Below are positions 27,020 to 34,171 of a DNA stretch of 64,000 bases, one piece after another. Source of the stretch: IDS-8 sp040902105 (GTDB lineage Bacteria; Pseudomonadota; Gammaproteobacteria; Steroidobacterales; Woeseiaceae); contig JBBDXW010000056.1 of assembly GCA_040902105.1 (NCBI GenBank), positions 30,494 through 94,493 on the forward strand. The letters are read 5' to 3'. The position numbers and the translations under genes were made by a program. The notes beneath the pieces are model-generated. The model worked only from the letters and a program-made list of their open reading frames with translations, made no database searches and was not told the origin of the DNA. How positions within the stretch are numbered: the first letter of the stretch is position 1; the number at the start of each line of letters is the position of its first letter.

Positions 27020-27931
27020 CTAGCGCGTCTGGAAGATTGGATTTTGCTGTATCAGCTCACTGACCCAGTCGACGAAGATGCGCACCTTCGCCGAGAGGTG
27101 ACGGCTTTGCGGATACATCACCGATATGGGGAATTGCTCCGCCGTCCAGTCAGTGAGCACCTGCGTGAGCTGCCCCGACTCCAGGTACGGTCCCGCCAAG
27201 TAGTTCGCAACCTTCACGATTCCGAAACTCATGAGACCGGCGACGATATAGGCGTCGTGATCGTTCACCGCGAGGACGCCATCGAGTGTGAGCTGGACCT
27301 TCTGCTCGCCTCGCGCGAATTCCCAGTCCATGACTCGTCCGGTGCGATTTGAAACGTAGTTGACGCATCGGTGTGCGGACAGGTCCTCGGGCCGGCGCGG
27401 GATTCCATGCTCGCGCAGGTACGCAGGGCTCGCACAGCAGACGAAGCTCATCGTACCGACTCGTCGTGCGACCAGGCTCGAGTCCGCCTGCTTGCCGACG
27501 CGCACCACACAATCGATTCCCTCCTCCAACAGATGCACCGGTCGAAGCCCTGTCCTCAGTTCCAACCGCAGATCGGGATAGCGGGCGAGGAACGGCGGCA
27601 GTTGTGGAATGATGAAAAGTCTCGCGAGCGCACCGGGCATATCGACGCGCAGGTTCCCCTTCGGCGCGACGCGCGATTGCATGATTGACGCCTCTGCGTC
27701 GTCGAGATCCGCAAGTATGTGCGCGCAGCGCTCGTAGAACGCGACACCGTCCGGAGTGACGCTCACACGTCGCGTGGTGCGCTGGAGCAATCGCACCCCA
27801 AGGTGCTTCTCGAGGCTCTGCACCAGGTCACTCACGGTCGTCTTCGACATCTGCAGCGAATCGGCCGCTTTCGTGAATCCGCCCAGTTCGACGACGCGAG
27901 CGAATGCCTGCAGTGCCCTCAGTCGATCCAT
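27020..27931 (-). CDS. LysR-family transcriptional regulator
   Basis: 303 residues. N-terminal winged HTH (MDRLRALQAFARVVELGGFTKAADSL, then MSKTTVSDLVQSLEKHLGVRLLQRTTR) and a type-2 periplasmic-binding-like effector domain. It is divergent from a small exported-protein gene at 28037; the 105-base gap between them is the expected place for its operator, with T-rich and A-rich stretches but no single obvious box. The effector is unknown. Confidence 0.93.
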   Translation of the reverse strand: MDRLRALQAFARVVELGGFTKAADSLQMSKTTVSDLVQSLEKHLGVRLLQRTTRRVSVTPDGVAFYERCAHILADLDDAEASIMQSRVAPKGNLRVDMPGALARLFIIPQLPPFLARYPDLRLELRTGLRPVHLLEEGIDCVVRVGKQADSSLVARRVGTMSFVCCASPAYLREHGIPRRPEDLSAHRCVNYVSNRTGRVMDWEFARGEQKVQLTLDGVLAVNDHDAYIVAGLMSFGIVKVANYLAGPYLESGQLTQVLTDWTAEQFPISVMYPQSRHLSAKVRIFVDWVSELIQQNPIFQTR

Positions 27932-28036
27932 TGTCCGCGCTCCCGGACAGTGATTCCGCTTTTTGCCGGTTTATCCCTGTCTTGCTGCGAATGATACTGC
28001 AGCCACCCATAGATAAACGCTTCAAGGAGTCATGCA

Positions 28037-28318
28037 ATGAACGTCAAAACCCTACGCTCGCTAGCCGCAGCCTTAGTGGTCACTTCGCTAACCCAACCCG
28101 CAATCGCGGAATCCCTGGGCGAACATCCGGCCGTGCTCGTCGCGCAGACGTGGAGCAGCCGCGGCGTCGATCCCAATACATTGGGAATTATTCCCAATAC
28201 ATTCATCGTCCTGCATCCCGCGGGTCCCATCTGGGCAGCCGCGACGGCAAAGGCCAACAACGCCGTGCGCGATCCACTACCGCGCGCGGTAGGGAGGGCA
28301 AGTGCGTCGAGTAAGTGA
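28037..28318 (+). CDS. Small exported protein of unknown function
   Basis: 93 residues; AAGGAG lies 8 bases before the ATG. The signal peptide (LRSLAAALVVTSLTQPAIAES) is cleaved after about residue 24. The mature ~69 residues include the near-repeat DPNTLGIIPNTF, encoded by a direct repeat of CCCAATACATT that also forms an inverted repeat. No family recognised. It is divergently transcribed from the LysR gene and is a likely target of it. Confidence 0.6.
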   Translation: MNVKTLRSLAAALVVTSLTQPAIAESLGEHPAVLVAQTWSSRGVDPNTLGIIPNTFIVLHPAGPIWAAATAKANNAVRDPLPRAVGRASASSK

Positions 28319-28358
28319 CGCTGCAGGGCGGCGCGGGCGAGTGCTCGCGCCGGCCCGT

Positions 28359-28610
28359 TCAGGAGTGATGGAGATGTGTTCGACCAAGCCGGCTCGCCGG
28401 CGTCCCCCAGGATGCGCTCACGAGGATGCCGATGACGCCGGGCATGGTAAAGAAGCGGTCGCCGCGGATGATGCCGTCGAAGGTAGAGGCGATCAGGCGA
28501 AAATCACGACTCCTGTGAGCGTGCGCGCCCCAGAACACGCCGGTTGCAATGTCGCCCACAAACAGAATTACCGAGGCGATGTGCACAAACTTCCATAGGA
28601 GGTAGCTCAT
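28359..28610 (-). pseudogene. Truncated DUF2269-like membrane protein
   Basis: The reading frame starts like DUF2269 proteins (MSYLLWKFVHIASVILFVGDI, FWGAHAHRS, FDGIIRGDRFFTMPGVIGIL) but ends after 83 residues in an unrelated tail (GTPASRLGRTHLHHS). Full-length relatives are about 150 residues, with more TM helices. The 3' half appears lost, so it is listed as a broken gene although an N-terminal peptide could still be made. Confidence 0.65.
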
Positions 28611-28659
28611 ATTCGTGACTCACAATCGATGGTCAGAGGCCCGGGCGGTCTGGCGTCGC

Positions 28660-29046
28660 CTACTCGACCTTTGTGGAAATCCACCAGGTCGTGCCTCCCG
28701 CGTCTTTCACGCCTCCCCGTTTGTCTTCATCTTCCTTCTTCACCGGTTCCTGCACCGATGTGGCTCCCGCCTCGAGGGCGCGTTTGTACGTCGCATCGAC
28801 ATCCTTGACGTAGACATGCACGTAGGAAGGAACGGGCGGCCAGCCATCCCCGCCATCCGCGAGCATAACTACCGTGTCGTCAATCCGAACCTCGGCGTGG
28901 AGGAGTTTACCGTGGTCGTCCGGAAAACGGCGCAGTTCAGTAGCGCCGAAGACCTTCTTGAGGAAATCGATGGTGTCGTTCGCGCCATCGACGATGAGAT
29001 AGGGCGAGACAGTACTGTATTTGCCGGGTTTGTAAGATGTGCTCAT
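28660..29046 (-). CDS. VOC-superfamily PhnB-like protein
   Basis: 128 residues from the ATG at 29046, which has GGAGG just upstream. PhnB/glyoxalase-like pattern: VSPYLIVDGANDTIDFLKKV, LLHAEVRIDDTVVMLADG and DPxG-less tail GGTTWWISTKVE. PhnB-type VOC proteins have no firm function. It lies between the GFA gene (43 bases upstream) and the truncated DUF2269 gene; all three probably share a transcript. Confidence 0.82.
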   Translation of the reverse strand: MSTSYKPGKYSTVSPYLIVDGANDTIDFLKKVFGATELRRFPDDHGKLLHAEVRIDDTVVMLADGGDGWPPVPSYVHVYVKDVDATYKRALEAGATSVQEPVKKEDEDKRGGVKDAGGTTWWISTKVE

Positions 29047-29088
29047 CGGTCCTCCGTTTGGCATTTTCTGTGGCGCACTCCTGGTGAC

Positions 29089-29520
29089 TTACTTGTAGTC
29101 ATTGACGAGTTCACCATGCGACGAGCCTTCGAATTGCGGCAGGTCATCGGTTATTTCGTAGTAGTCCGCTTTCTCGCCGACGAAGATGTGCCCGATCGTC
29201 TTCAACCCTGTCGGCCCGTCGAGCGTCCCGGCAATGATTCCGGTAGCGTCCAAGTCAAAGGGCTCCCAAAACAGGCTGGAGCCACACGCACGGCAGAATC
29301 CACGCCGCGCCACTTCGGACGTCTTGTACCACGCGAGGCCCGTGTCTTTTGTGATGGTGATATTTACTTTTCGCGCTTTTGAATGCGGGCCAAAGTTGCC
29401 GTGCAGGCGTCGGCACATGCCGCAGTGACAATTGACCACGTCGCGCAGTGGCCCTCTGACTTCGTAGCGCACGGCACCGCAAAGGCAGCCGCCGGTGGTG
29501 AGTTTGTTTCTATCAGTCAT
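29089..29520 (-). CDS. GFA-family (glutathione-dependent formaldehyde-activating enzyme-like) zinc protein, copy 1
   Basis: 143 residues from the ATG at 29520 (GGAG upstream). Zinc ligands of the Mss4-like GFA fold are complete: GGCLCGAVRYEV, CHCGMCRR and FCRACGSSLFW. The C-terminus EITDDLPQFEGSSHGE matches the remnant at 26912. The family binds zinc and sometimes glutathione; many members are of unknown role. An attC-like half site lies directly in front of the start. Confidence 0.88.
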   Translation of the reverse strand: MTDRNKLTTGGCLCGAVRYEVRGPLRDVVNCHCGMCRRLHGNFGPHSKARKVNITITKDTGLAWYKTSEVARRGFCRACGSSLFWEPFDLDATGIIAGTLDGPTGLKTIGHIFVGEKADYYEITDDLPQFEGSSHGELVNDYK

Positions 29521-29535
29521 ATCCGCTCCATCAAT

Positions 29536-29559
29536 GCACTTAACGCCTGAATTAAGCCG
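29536..29559 (-). other. attC-like half site (L'-R' arm) before GFA copy 1
   Basis: On the minus strand it reads CGGCTTAATTCAGGC followed by GTTAAGTGC, matching the right arm and GTTRRRY core of classical attC sites. It sits 16 bases before the GFA start codon, the expected cassette boundary. The left arm is not adjacent: a duplicated gene fragment is found there instead. Confidence 0.6.
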
Positions 29560-29685
29560 AGATGTCTGTTTCCGTGCCATCGGTTCTCGATCCGGTCCAC
29601 CGGTTCAAGCTATGGCAGTAGGCGACATCATCGCCAGCGGTGATTTTGAGGTCGCCAATTTCATATCCGATCGGACCGCTCCACG
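29560..29685 (-). pseudogene. Duplicated internal fragment of the SnoaL-like gene
   Basis: 126 bases matching 30818-30943 with only three mismatches (all near the end, CCAATTTCATATCC versus CCAATCTCGTAGCC). It encodes only the middle of the SnoaL-like protein (WSGPIGYEIG...RTDGTETDI). One edge abuts the attC arm at 29559; the other abuts a 12-base perfect palindrome, CGCGCTAGCGCG (29686-29697). Confidence 0.85.
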
Positions 29686-29704
29686 CGCGCTAGCGCGTCC
29701 CGTG

Positions 29705-29941
29705 TTATGACTGGTTAGAAGCCGATTGCTCCAAGCGCTCGGCGAGCCAGACTTTGATGATGGACTGCCGGGTAACGCCAAGTCGCTTTGCCTCTTTATC
29801 CAAGCGATAAATCATCCAACTCGGAAAGTCCACGTTCACGCGCTTTTGAGTTTGGAGCGGGCGCTTTGCTTTTGACAAATCAAGGACATCCGTGACGTCT
29901 TTGCCCTCATCAAATTTACGGTCAAATGCTTTAGCTTTCAT
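29705..29941 (-). CDS. brnA: BrnA-like antitoxin (ribbon-helix-helix)
   Basis: 78 residues. The C-terminal RHH-type region (KRVNVDFPSWMIYRLDKEAKRLGVTRQSIIKVWLAERL) follows a charged N-terminus. The start overlaps the end of the BrnT-like gene by 11 bases, the usual toxin-first order of BrnTA. It is expected to neutralise the toxin and repress the shared promoter. Confidence 0.88.
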   Translation of the reverse strand: MKAKAFDRKFDEGKDVTDVLDLSKAKRPLQTQKRVNVDFPSWMIYRLDKEAKRLGVTRQSIIKVWLAERLEQSASNQS

Positions 29942-30188
29942 ACAAGGTCACCTCTTCATCTCGAGATCTACGCACCGAAATGATTCGAATGTTGTCACCA
30001 CGATACGTGATGACGGCCGACCAGTGCTTGGCGGCGACAGCGCCAATTACAACGAAGCGCGGCTCATCCTCCGTTTTTGCGGGAATCTCCAACAGATCCG
30101 GGTCTTCCCACAGAGTCTGGGCCTCGATGAAGTCGATGCCGTGCTTCGTTTTGTTGGGCTGGCTCTTTGCTTCGTCGAACTCAAACAT
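29931..30188 (-). CDS. brnT: BrnT-like ribonuclease toxin
   Basis: 85 residues from the ATG at 30188 (MFEFDEAKSQPNKTKHGIDF), the family's canonical start. The BrnT features are present: NKTKHGIDFIEAQTLWEDPD, then RFVVIGAV and the C-terminal IRIISVRRSRDEE. BrnT toxins cleave RNA with a RelE-like fold. With BrnA it forms a complete type II module, a common way for cassettes to stabilise arrays. Confidence 0.9.
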   Translation of the reverse strand: MFEFDEAKSQPNKTKHGIDFIEAQTLWEDPDLLEIPAKTEDEPRFVVIGAVAAKHWSAVITYRGDNIRIISVRRSRDEEVTLYES

Positions 30189-30189
30189 G

Positions 30190-30204
30190 GTATAGAAACT
30201 ATAC
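30190..30204 (-). promoter_or_regulatory. Probable BrnTA operator/promoter palindrome
   Basis: GTATAGAAACTATAC, a 6-base inverted repeat with a 3-base spacer, lies immediately before the toxin start in an AT-rich stretch (ATTATTATTGTATAG could serve as -10). BrnA-type antitoxins bind such repeats to autoregulate; the assignment is inferred from position. Confidence 0.5.
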
Positions 30205-30232
30205 AATAATAATGGGATTTGCGTCGCCCGGT

Positions 30233-30302
30233 TTCTAACCGTCTGAATTAGCTAAGCCGTGCCTGCGACACGCGACCTATCCTTCGCATGAATCAGTTGA
30301 GA
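30233..30302 (-). other. attC-like site, both ends present
   Basis: On the minus strand: TCTCAAC (R''-like), TGATTCATGCGAAGG, a short apex, CGGCTTAGCTAATTCAGAC, then GGTTAGA (R'-like). The arm CTCAACTGATT pairs imperfectly with AATTCAGACGGTTAG, leaving unpaired bases as in true attC. The stop of the upstream gene (30277) lies inside it and the brnT promoter follows. Confidence 0.55.
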
Positions 30303-30678
30303 GCCGATCAGCGGCGCGGTAAGTGGCATCTTTCACGACCACGCCACCGACGACGCCGCAAAAGCAAGGGTTTCGCGCTCGCTTTCCAGCGTCGTTGTCG
30401 CTAAGGAAGCCGCCACCGTTGATTGGCGTCTGTTCGTCCCGTCCGGCGGCGGCCGCCACGACGCGATAGGGGTCGCGGCCTTCGATCGCAAACATGTCGA
30501 CGCCGCCTTGTGGACGATGGGTCGTGAAATCATCGAAGATTTTGACTATCGTCTCATCCGCATATGGCAATCGGTACAGACCTTGGCTTTCAGTGGGCGC
30601 AGAGGGCGCCTCTTGCGCTATGGATGCACTTGACGACGTCAAACACGCGTAGATGATCGCGACTAATCTGGTGTTCAT
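30277..30678 (-). CDS. Exported protein, probable truncated M23-peptidase-like fragment
   Basis: 133 residues. A weak signal peptide (VAIIYACLTSSSASIAQ) is followed by GLYRLPYADETIVKIFDDF, THRPQGGVDMFAIEG and YRVVAAAAG, which look like the first strands of an M23 (LytM-like) domain, with THRP/VDM in the place of the zinc ligands. After residue ~80 the sequence becomes unrelated (NPCFCGVVGGVVVKD), so the domain is incomplete. It ends inside the attC site at 30233. Assignment tentative. Confidence 0.45.
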   Translation of the reverse strand: MNTRLVAIIYACLTSSSASIAQEAPSAPTESQGLYRLPYADETIVKIFDDFTTHRPQGGVDMFAIEGRDPYRVVAAAAGRDEQTPINGGGFLSDNDAGKRARNPCFCGVVGGVVVKDATYRAADRLSTDSCEG

Positions 30679-30695
30679 CGCTTTTGTTCATCGAT

Positions 30696-31172
30696 CTATG
30701 GCTTGAGATCGATCGCTGCCTTGAGGCTGCCGTCCATGTACATGGGCACCGATTCGTGTACGTGGGTGATCAGCCACCGACCTTTGATCTTGCGGAAGCA
30801 GAGGGTCTCGCGAAACCAGATGTCTGTTTCCGTGCCATCGGTTCTCGATCCGGTCCACCGGTTCAAGCTATGGCAGTAGGCGACATCATCGCCAGCGGTG
30901 ATTTTGAGGTCGCCAATCTCGTAGCCGATCGGACCGCTCCACGTTTCGAACCAGCCTGTCAGATCCTCTTCGAGAGGCGACTGCTGGAGCGGCGTTTCGA
31001 CGAAATAACCCACGGAGTCTTCGGTGAAACCGGGTAGCACTCCCTTCGCGTTCTTGTTGCGTATTGCGTTCGCCCGCGCTTGCATCGTCCGGATAATCCG
31101 GGCTTCGTCGTATGCTTTGGTGTTTTCGGTGGTCGTAGCGGCATCTTTGCCTGCGGACGTCGTGTGTTGCAT
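30696..31172 (-). CDS. SnoaL-like (NTF2-fold, SgcJ/EcaC type) protein
   Basis: 158 residues from the ATG at 31172 with AAGGAG seven bases upstream. NTF2-like pattern: DEARIIRTMQARANAIRNKN, GFTEDSVGYFVETPL, DVAYCHSLNRWTG, WFRETLCFRKIKGRWLITHVHESVP. These proteins form cone-shaped pockets and include isomerases and many unknowns. An internal segment of this gene is duplicated at 29560. Confidence 0.85.
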   Translation of the reverse strand: MQHTTSAGKDAATTTENTKAYDEARIIRTMQARANAIRNKNAKGVLPGFTEDSVGYFVETPLQQSPLEEDLTGWFETWSGPIGYEIGDLKITAGDDVAYCHSLNRWTGSRTDGTETDIWFRETLCFRKIKGRWLITHVHESVPMYMDGSLKAAIDLKP

Positions 31173-31330
31173 GACGTTACTCCTTGAAGCAGTGGGGGAT
31201 AAATCACGGACGAGAGTGGCTGTGACTACCAATAGTCGTTCGAGGAAACACAAAATAGACAGGGGCGGGGAAGCCCGTCGCCAGGGTACATTCACATTCA
31301 AGTCTGCAAAATCGAAGACGGGAACTGATG

Positions 31331-31363
31331 TGTCCGGCGTCCGGTGCAGCGCTTGGTCAGGTC
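31331..31363 (-). other. attC-like half site (R''-L'' arm) after GFA copy 2
   Basis: On the minus strand: GACCTGACC, AAGCGCTGCACCGGACG. It overlaps the GFA stop codon and shares the AxCGCxTGCA-CGGACG arm with the sites at 32701, 33441 and 34694. No matching right arm is found before the SnoaL gene; bases 31173-31330 hold nothing else. Confidence 0.5.
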
Positions 31364-31767
31364 TCATCACCCCGAGGCTTTGGGCCGTCAAATCTTGGTA
31401 AGGTGTCTGTGGTCCCGAACCAAGGGATACGGCTGGAATACCAGATGTGATATTGAGGTTGCACCTGGCCGCTGTCATCGAGACTACCTACGTTCACTTC
31501 GACTGTCGTAGCGTTATGGGAATCACGATAAGCGATTTGCGTGCCACAGTTGCTACAGAACTCGCGGTGCCCGTGCTTCGACGATTGGTAACGCGCAGGT
31601 ACTCCGCGCGTATACGAAAAGTCCTGAGCCCGGAACGAGACCCAGGCAAGGACTGGAGCACCAGTCGACCGTTGGCACAGTTTGCAGTGGCAATAACCGG
31701 CGTCTATCGGCTGTTTCGCCGAGGAGAATCGGATAGCCTCACAAAGACATCCGCCGTTGAAAGCCAT
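31357..31767 (-). CDS. GFA-family zinc protein, copy 2
   Basis: 136 residues from the ATG at 31767 (a GTG at 31779 is possible). Zinc ligands: NGGCLCEAIRF, CHCKLCQRSTGAP and FCSNCGTQIAYR; C-terminus HIWYSSRIPWFGTTDTLPRFDG, the form common in the larger GFA branch. The start codon directly follows an attC-like core. Confidence 0.88.
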   Translation of the reverse strand: MAFNGGCLCEAIRFSSAKQPIDAGYCHCKLCQRSTGAPVLAWVSFRAQDFSYTRGVPARYQSSKHGHREFCSNCGTQIAYRDSHNATTVEVNVGSLDDSGQVQPQYHIWYSSRIPWFGTTDTLPRFDGPKPRGDET

Positions 31768-31808
31768 CGTTACGCCCACCGGAGACCTGACATCGGGCTT
31801 GTTAGCCC
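31768..31808 (-). other. Short attC-like site between the zinc-ribbon gene and GFA copy 2
   Basis: On the minus strand: GGGCTAACAAGCCCG (R''-L''), a short apex and GGGCGTAACG directly before the GFA ATG. The outer arms are imperfectly complementary over about 12 bases. The position, immediately 5' of a start codon, is that of a cassette junction. Confidence 0.5.
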
Positions 31809-31855
31809 CATGCCCACGTCAGGCGGCGCCCCATTTGTTTTCCTCGCAGAAGCGC

Positions 31856-32200
31856 TCACCCGGATATCTCGCGCTGCCAATAGAAACCTTCGGCTAACCA
31901 TGCAAGCGTGCCGCATTTGCGACACGAGAATAGCTTGCTCTTCGCGCGCTCGGAAGAAATGCGCCAATTGAACACCCTGCCGGCGCAAGCCGGACAGCGC
32001 ACAACGGACGTAAGCACGTGATAGGAGATTGCACCGCCAACAGTGATGAGCACGAACACAGCGACAACCCATCCGTTTCCCCAGCTCGAAGTCGCGAACG
32101 CCGCGACGATAATCAGCAGGCCGCTGATTGCGCCCGCCACGCGAAATATGAGTGTGAAACGATCTCGAGTCTTCAAATGCACTGGCTCGCTAATATTCAC
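31856..32200 (-). CDS. Small membrane protein with C-terminal zinc ribbon
   Basis: 114 residues if started at the GTG at 32200; the open frame continues to 32329 but overlaps GFA copy 3. Two hydrophobic helices (LIFRVAGAISGLLIIVAAFA, GWVVAVFVLITVGGAISYHVL) precede RCPACAGRVFNW and FSCRKCGTLAWL, a four-cysteine zinc ribbon. Function unknown. Confidence 0.6.
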   Translation of the reverse strand: MNISEPVHLKTRDRFTLIFRVAGAISGLLIIVAAFATSSWGNGWVVAVFVLITVGGAISYHVLTSVVRCPACAGRVFNWRISSERAKSKLFSCRKCGTLAWLAEGFYWQREISG

Positions 32201-32213
32201 GGCCGGGCGCCCA

Positions 32214-32624
32214 TTAGCCGCCTGACGTCCGCATAGGCGCGCAGAAGTCTGCGACACATCGCCCGTCTCGTGGCAGGTCTTCAAAGCTCTCGAGCCCGTC
32301 GAAATGATCGATTGGAAGCTGCGCCACAACCTCCGGTTCGGTCAGTCGCACGTTGACCGCAATGCGACGCCGCCCCTCTTTGTTCGGCTCCAGGGCTCGC
32401 CAATAGGCAACGCAGCCGCAAACGGGGCAGAAATGAAACTCGAGCGCGTTGCCTCGGATGTATGCGTGCGTCGGACCCGCGACACTGATGCCTTCGCCCT
32501 CAAAGTCATAGGCCCACAGTACGCCGTAGCGGCGACATACGGTGCAATTGCACGCTGTAACTGACTCGGGCATGCCTTCAAAACGCCATTGAACGGCTCC
32601 GCAGTGGCAGGCACCCTCGATCAT
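32214..32624 (-). CDS. GFA-family zinc protein, copy 3
   Basis: 136 residues from the ATG at 32624 (GTG 32636 is the alternative). Zinc ligands EGACHCGAVQW, CNCTVCRRYGV and FHFCPVCGCVAYW; C-terminus HFDGLESFEDLPRDGRC. The tail and stop run into TCAGGCGGCTAATGGGC, which may be a degraded attC arm. It is the third intact GFA gene within 3.6 kb and is divergent in sequence from the other two. Confidence 0.87.
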   Translation of the reverse strand: MIEGACHCGAVQWRFEGMPESVTACNCTVCRRYGVLWAYDFEGEGISVAGPTHAYIRGNALEFHFCPVCGCVAYWRALEPNKEGRRRIAVNVRLTEPEVVAQLPIDHFDGLESFEDLPRDGRCVADFCAPMRTSGG

Positions 32625-32700
32625 TTTAGTATCCACTTCGATTTGCCGCGTTCCGCTCGGCCAGTACGTTGAGGTGCTCGCATCGGTGTGCGCGGTCCGT

Positions 32701-32756
32701 GTAAACGATTTAGCTCAGCGGCGCCTGGCGGCGTCCGATGCAGCGCGTTGTTGGGC
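32701..32756 (-). other. attC-like site after the methyltransferase gene
   Basis: On the minus strand: GCCCAAC (perfect RYYYAAC), AACGCGCTGCATCGGACG, a GC apex (CCGCCAGGCGCC), GCTGAGCTAAAT, then CGTTTAC (degraded GTTRRRY). The arm family is the same as at 33441 and 34694. The 32637-32840 gap holds only this site and about 80 unassigned bases on either side. Confidence 0.6.
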
Positions 32757-32840
32757 CGCATTTGCTACCCAAGGTTTGATTTTTCTCAGCACAGGTCGGA
32801 GTTTACGCTCAGCAACCGGGCTGTGGATGATACGTTTTAT

Positions 32841-33440
32841 TCACTTTTGAGCATCATAGTAGTGATTGTCCCCTTCATCCGTGTACTCGCCCAGCAAAGC
32901 CAGGCCTGCGCCCCCCAAAGTCGCCCTGTAATCCTCGGCCCCCAGTGACAGCGACCGGCGGCCGGTCAAAACATCCGTCCAGGCACACGCGTCCGCCGGG
33001 GACGTAAACAGGAAGCGACCGCCGGGCTTTAACGCCTGCGCTACCCTGCGAATAAGATCACGTTGCGCATCGGCAGGCAGGAGAAATATCAGGCCGACAG
33101 CGAGAACTCCGTCGAAGGTGCGGTCAAAGAAGCTTGAGCCCTCGACGCCTTCGCAGATGACATGCGCGTGTGGGAAGCGGCTGCGAAACGCCGCCGTCAG
33201 AGTTGGTGAGGCATCAATCCCATAGATGTTGAATCCGTCATCGACCAGTGCCATCGAGAGCGGCACTCCATGGCCACAACCGAGGTCGAGAATTGACGCG
33301 CCCGGCGATAGCGCGCGAGCCCACCTTAGAATTGTCGTGACGCCGATGTTCGACTGCTCACGCCGTTCCATGAACTTCGTGGCGACAGCCTCGTAGCCGT
33401 TTGAAGGGTCGTCCCTGGCCGTCGCGTGTTGCCGTTTCAC
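32841..33440 (-). CDS. Class I SAM-dependent methyltransferase
   Basis: 199 residues from a GTG at 33440, which lies at the edge of the attC-like arm; the frame stays open to 33611 but that part overlaps the HAD fragment. SAM motif I SILDLGCGHGVPLSMALVDD, acidic IYGIDASPT, and LKPGGRFLFTSPADA. Substrate unknown. The start region may have been altered by cassette insertion. Confidence 0.8.
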   Translation of the reverse strand: MKRQHATARDDPSNGYEAVATKFMERREQSNIGVTTILRWARALSPGASILDLGCGHGVPLSMALVDDGFNIYGIDASPTLTAAFRSRFPHAHVICEGVEGSSFFDRTFDGVLAVGLIFLLPADAQRDLIRRVAQALKPGGRFLFTSPADACAWTDVLTGRRSLSLGAEDYRATLGGAGLALLGEYTDEGDNHYYDAQK

Positions 33441-33465
33441 CGTCCGCTGCAACCGGTCGTCAGAC
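33441..33465 (-). other. attC-like half site between HAD fragment and methyltransferase
   Basis: On the minus strand: GTCTGAC, GACCGGTTGCAGCGGACG. It overlaps the HAD stop codon and is similar to the arms at 31331, 32701 and 34800. The methyltransferase GTG follows at once, so the other arm is missing. Confidence 0.5.
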
Positions 33466-33882
33466 GACAAGCTGCGCGAGTTCACCGGGCTCCTCGAACA
33501 GCCGCCCAGCGCCAGCTGCGCAGAGTTCCTCTTGCGAACCATATCCCCATATGACACCTGCAGGAAGAACGCGGTTGCGGAGCGCGCCATGAACGTCATG
33601 ATGGCGATCACCGACCATAATTGTATTCGACGGGTCTAGCCTGGAACTCGCGAACACGTAAGCGATGAGTTCCGCTTTGTCGGAGCGCTCGCCTTGCAAC
33701 TCGCTTCCATAGATCACCGTGAAATACCTTGCGAGTCCGAAGTGATCAAGAATGCGTTCGGCAAAAACTCGTGGCTTTGAGGTCGCGACAAATAACCGTG
33801 CATTGCGCGCTACCAGCGCCTCGAGTACTGACGGGATTCCTTCGTAAACTATGTTTTCGAACATGCCTAGCGTGAAAATCAA
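33460..33882 (-). pseudogene. N-terminally truncated HAD-superfamily phosphatase
   Basis: The frame contains the C-terminal two thirds of a phosphoglycolate-phosphatase-like HAD protein: MFENIVYEGIPSVLEAL, VATSKPRVFAERIL (motif II/III region), TIMVGDRHHDVHGA (motif IV) and VIWGYGSQEELCAAGA. Motif I (DxDGT), with the nucleophilic Asp, is absent because the gene begins abruptly in the tail of the XRE antitoxin gene. Inactive unless complemented. Confidence 0.8.
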
Positions 33883-34156
33883 GTTCTACCTTTAGACGTC
33901 CGCCTAAGGCGTGTGCCGCGCTCTGCAGGGTCTGCAACGTAACCGAAGGATTATGCGGGTCCAGGAGCCTGTCCAAGGCTGACCGACTCGTCTCCATCCG
34001 GCGGGCCATTTCGGCTTTGCTGAGATTGTCCTCCGACATCTTCTTAGCAAGCTGGTACGCGATGAATCGCTTTATGGCGACCGCAGTTACTTCCTCAAAA
34101 AGCCCTTCCTCTTTGAGAAAATCATCAAAAGTACTTCCCACATTTCTCTTGGCCAT
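33746..34156 (-). CDS. XRE-family HigA-like antitoxin with aberrant C-terminus
   Basis: 136 residues. The first ~95 are a standard HigA-like antitoxin: FDDFLKEEGLFEEVTAVAIK, LSKAEMARRMETSRSALDRL (HTH) and ALGGRLKVEL. After that it lacks its own stop and reads ~40 residues out of frame through the HAD fragment (RHVRKHSLRRN...). The junction, near 33880, is a recombination scar. DNA binding could still work. Confidence 0.75.
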   Translation of the reverse strand: MAKRNVGSTFDDFLKEEGLFEEVTAVAIKRFIAYQLAKKMSEDNLSKAEMARRMETSRSALDRLLDPHNPSVTLQTLQSAAHALGGRLKVELDFHARHVRKHSLRRNPVSTRGAGSAQCTVICRDLKATSFCRTHS

Positions 34157-34171
34157 GTCTACGATCTCAAT

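Noticed and set aside
31770..32072. Minus-strand 100-codon frame across the zinc-ribbon gene and attC
   Set aside because: Overlaps the better-supported frame with paired CxxC motifs; no recognisable domain.
32200..32240. GTCAGGCGGCTAATGGGC after GFA copy 3 as another attC site
   Set aside because: Only one weak core-like sequence and no complementary arm; mentioned under the gene but not listed.
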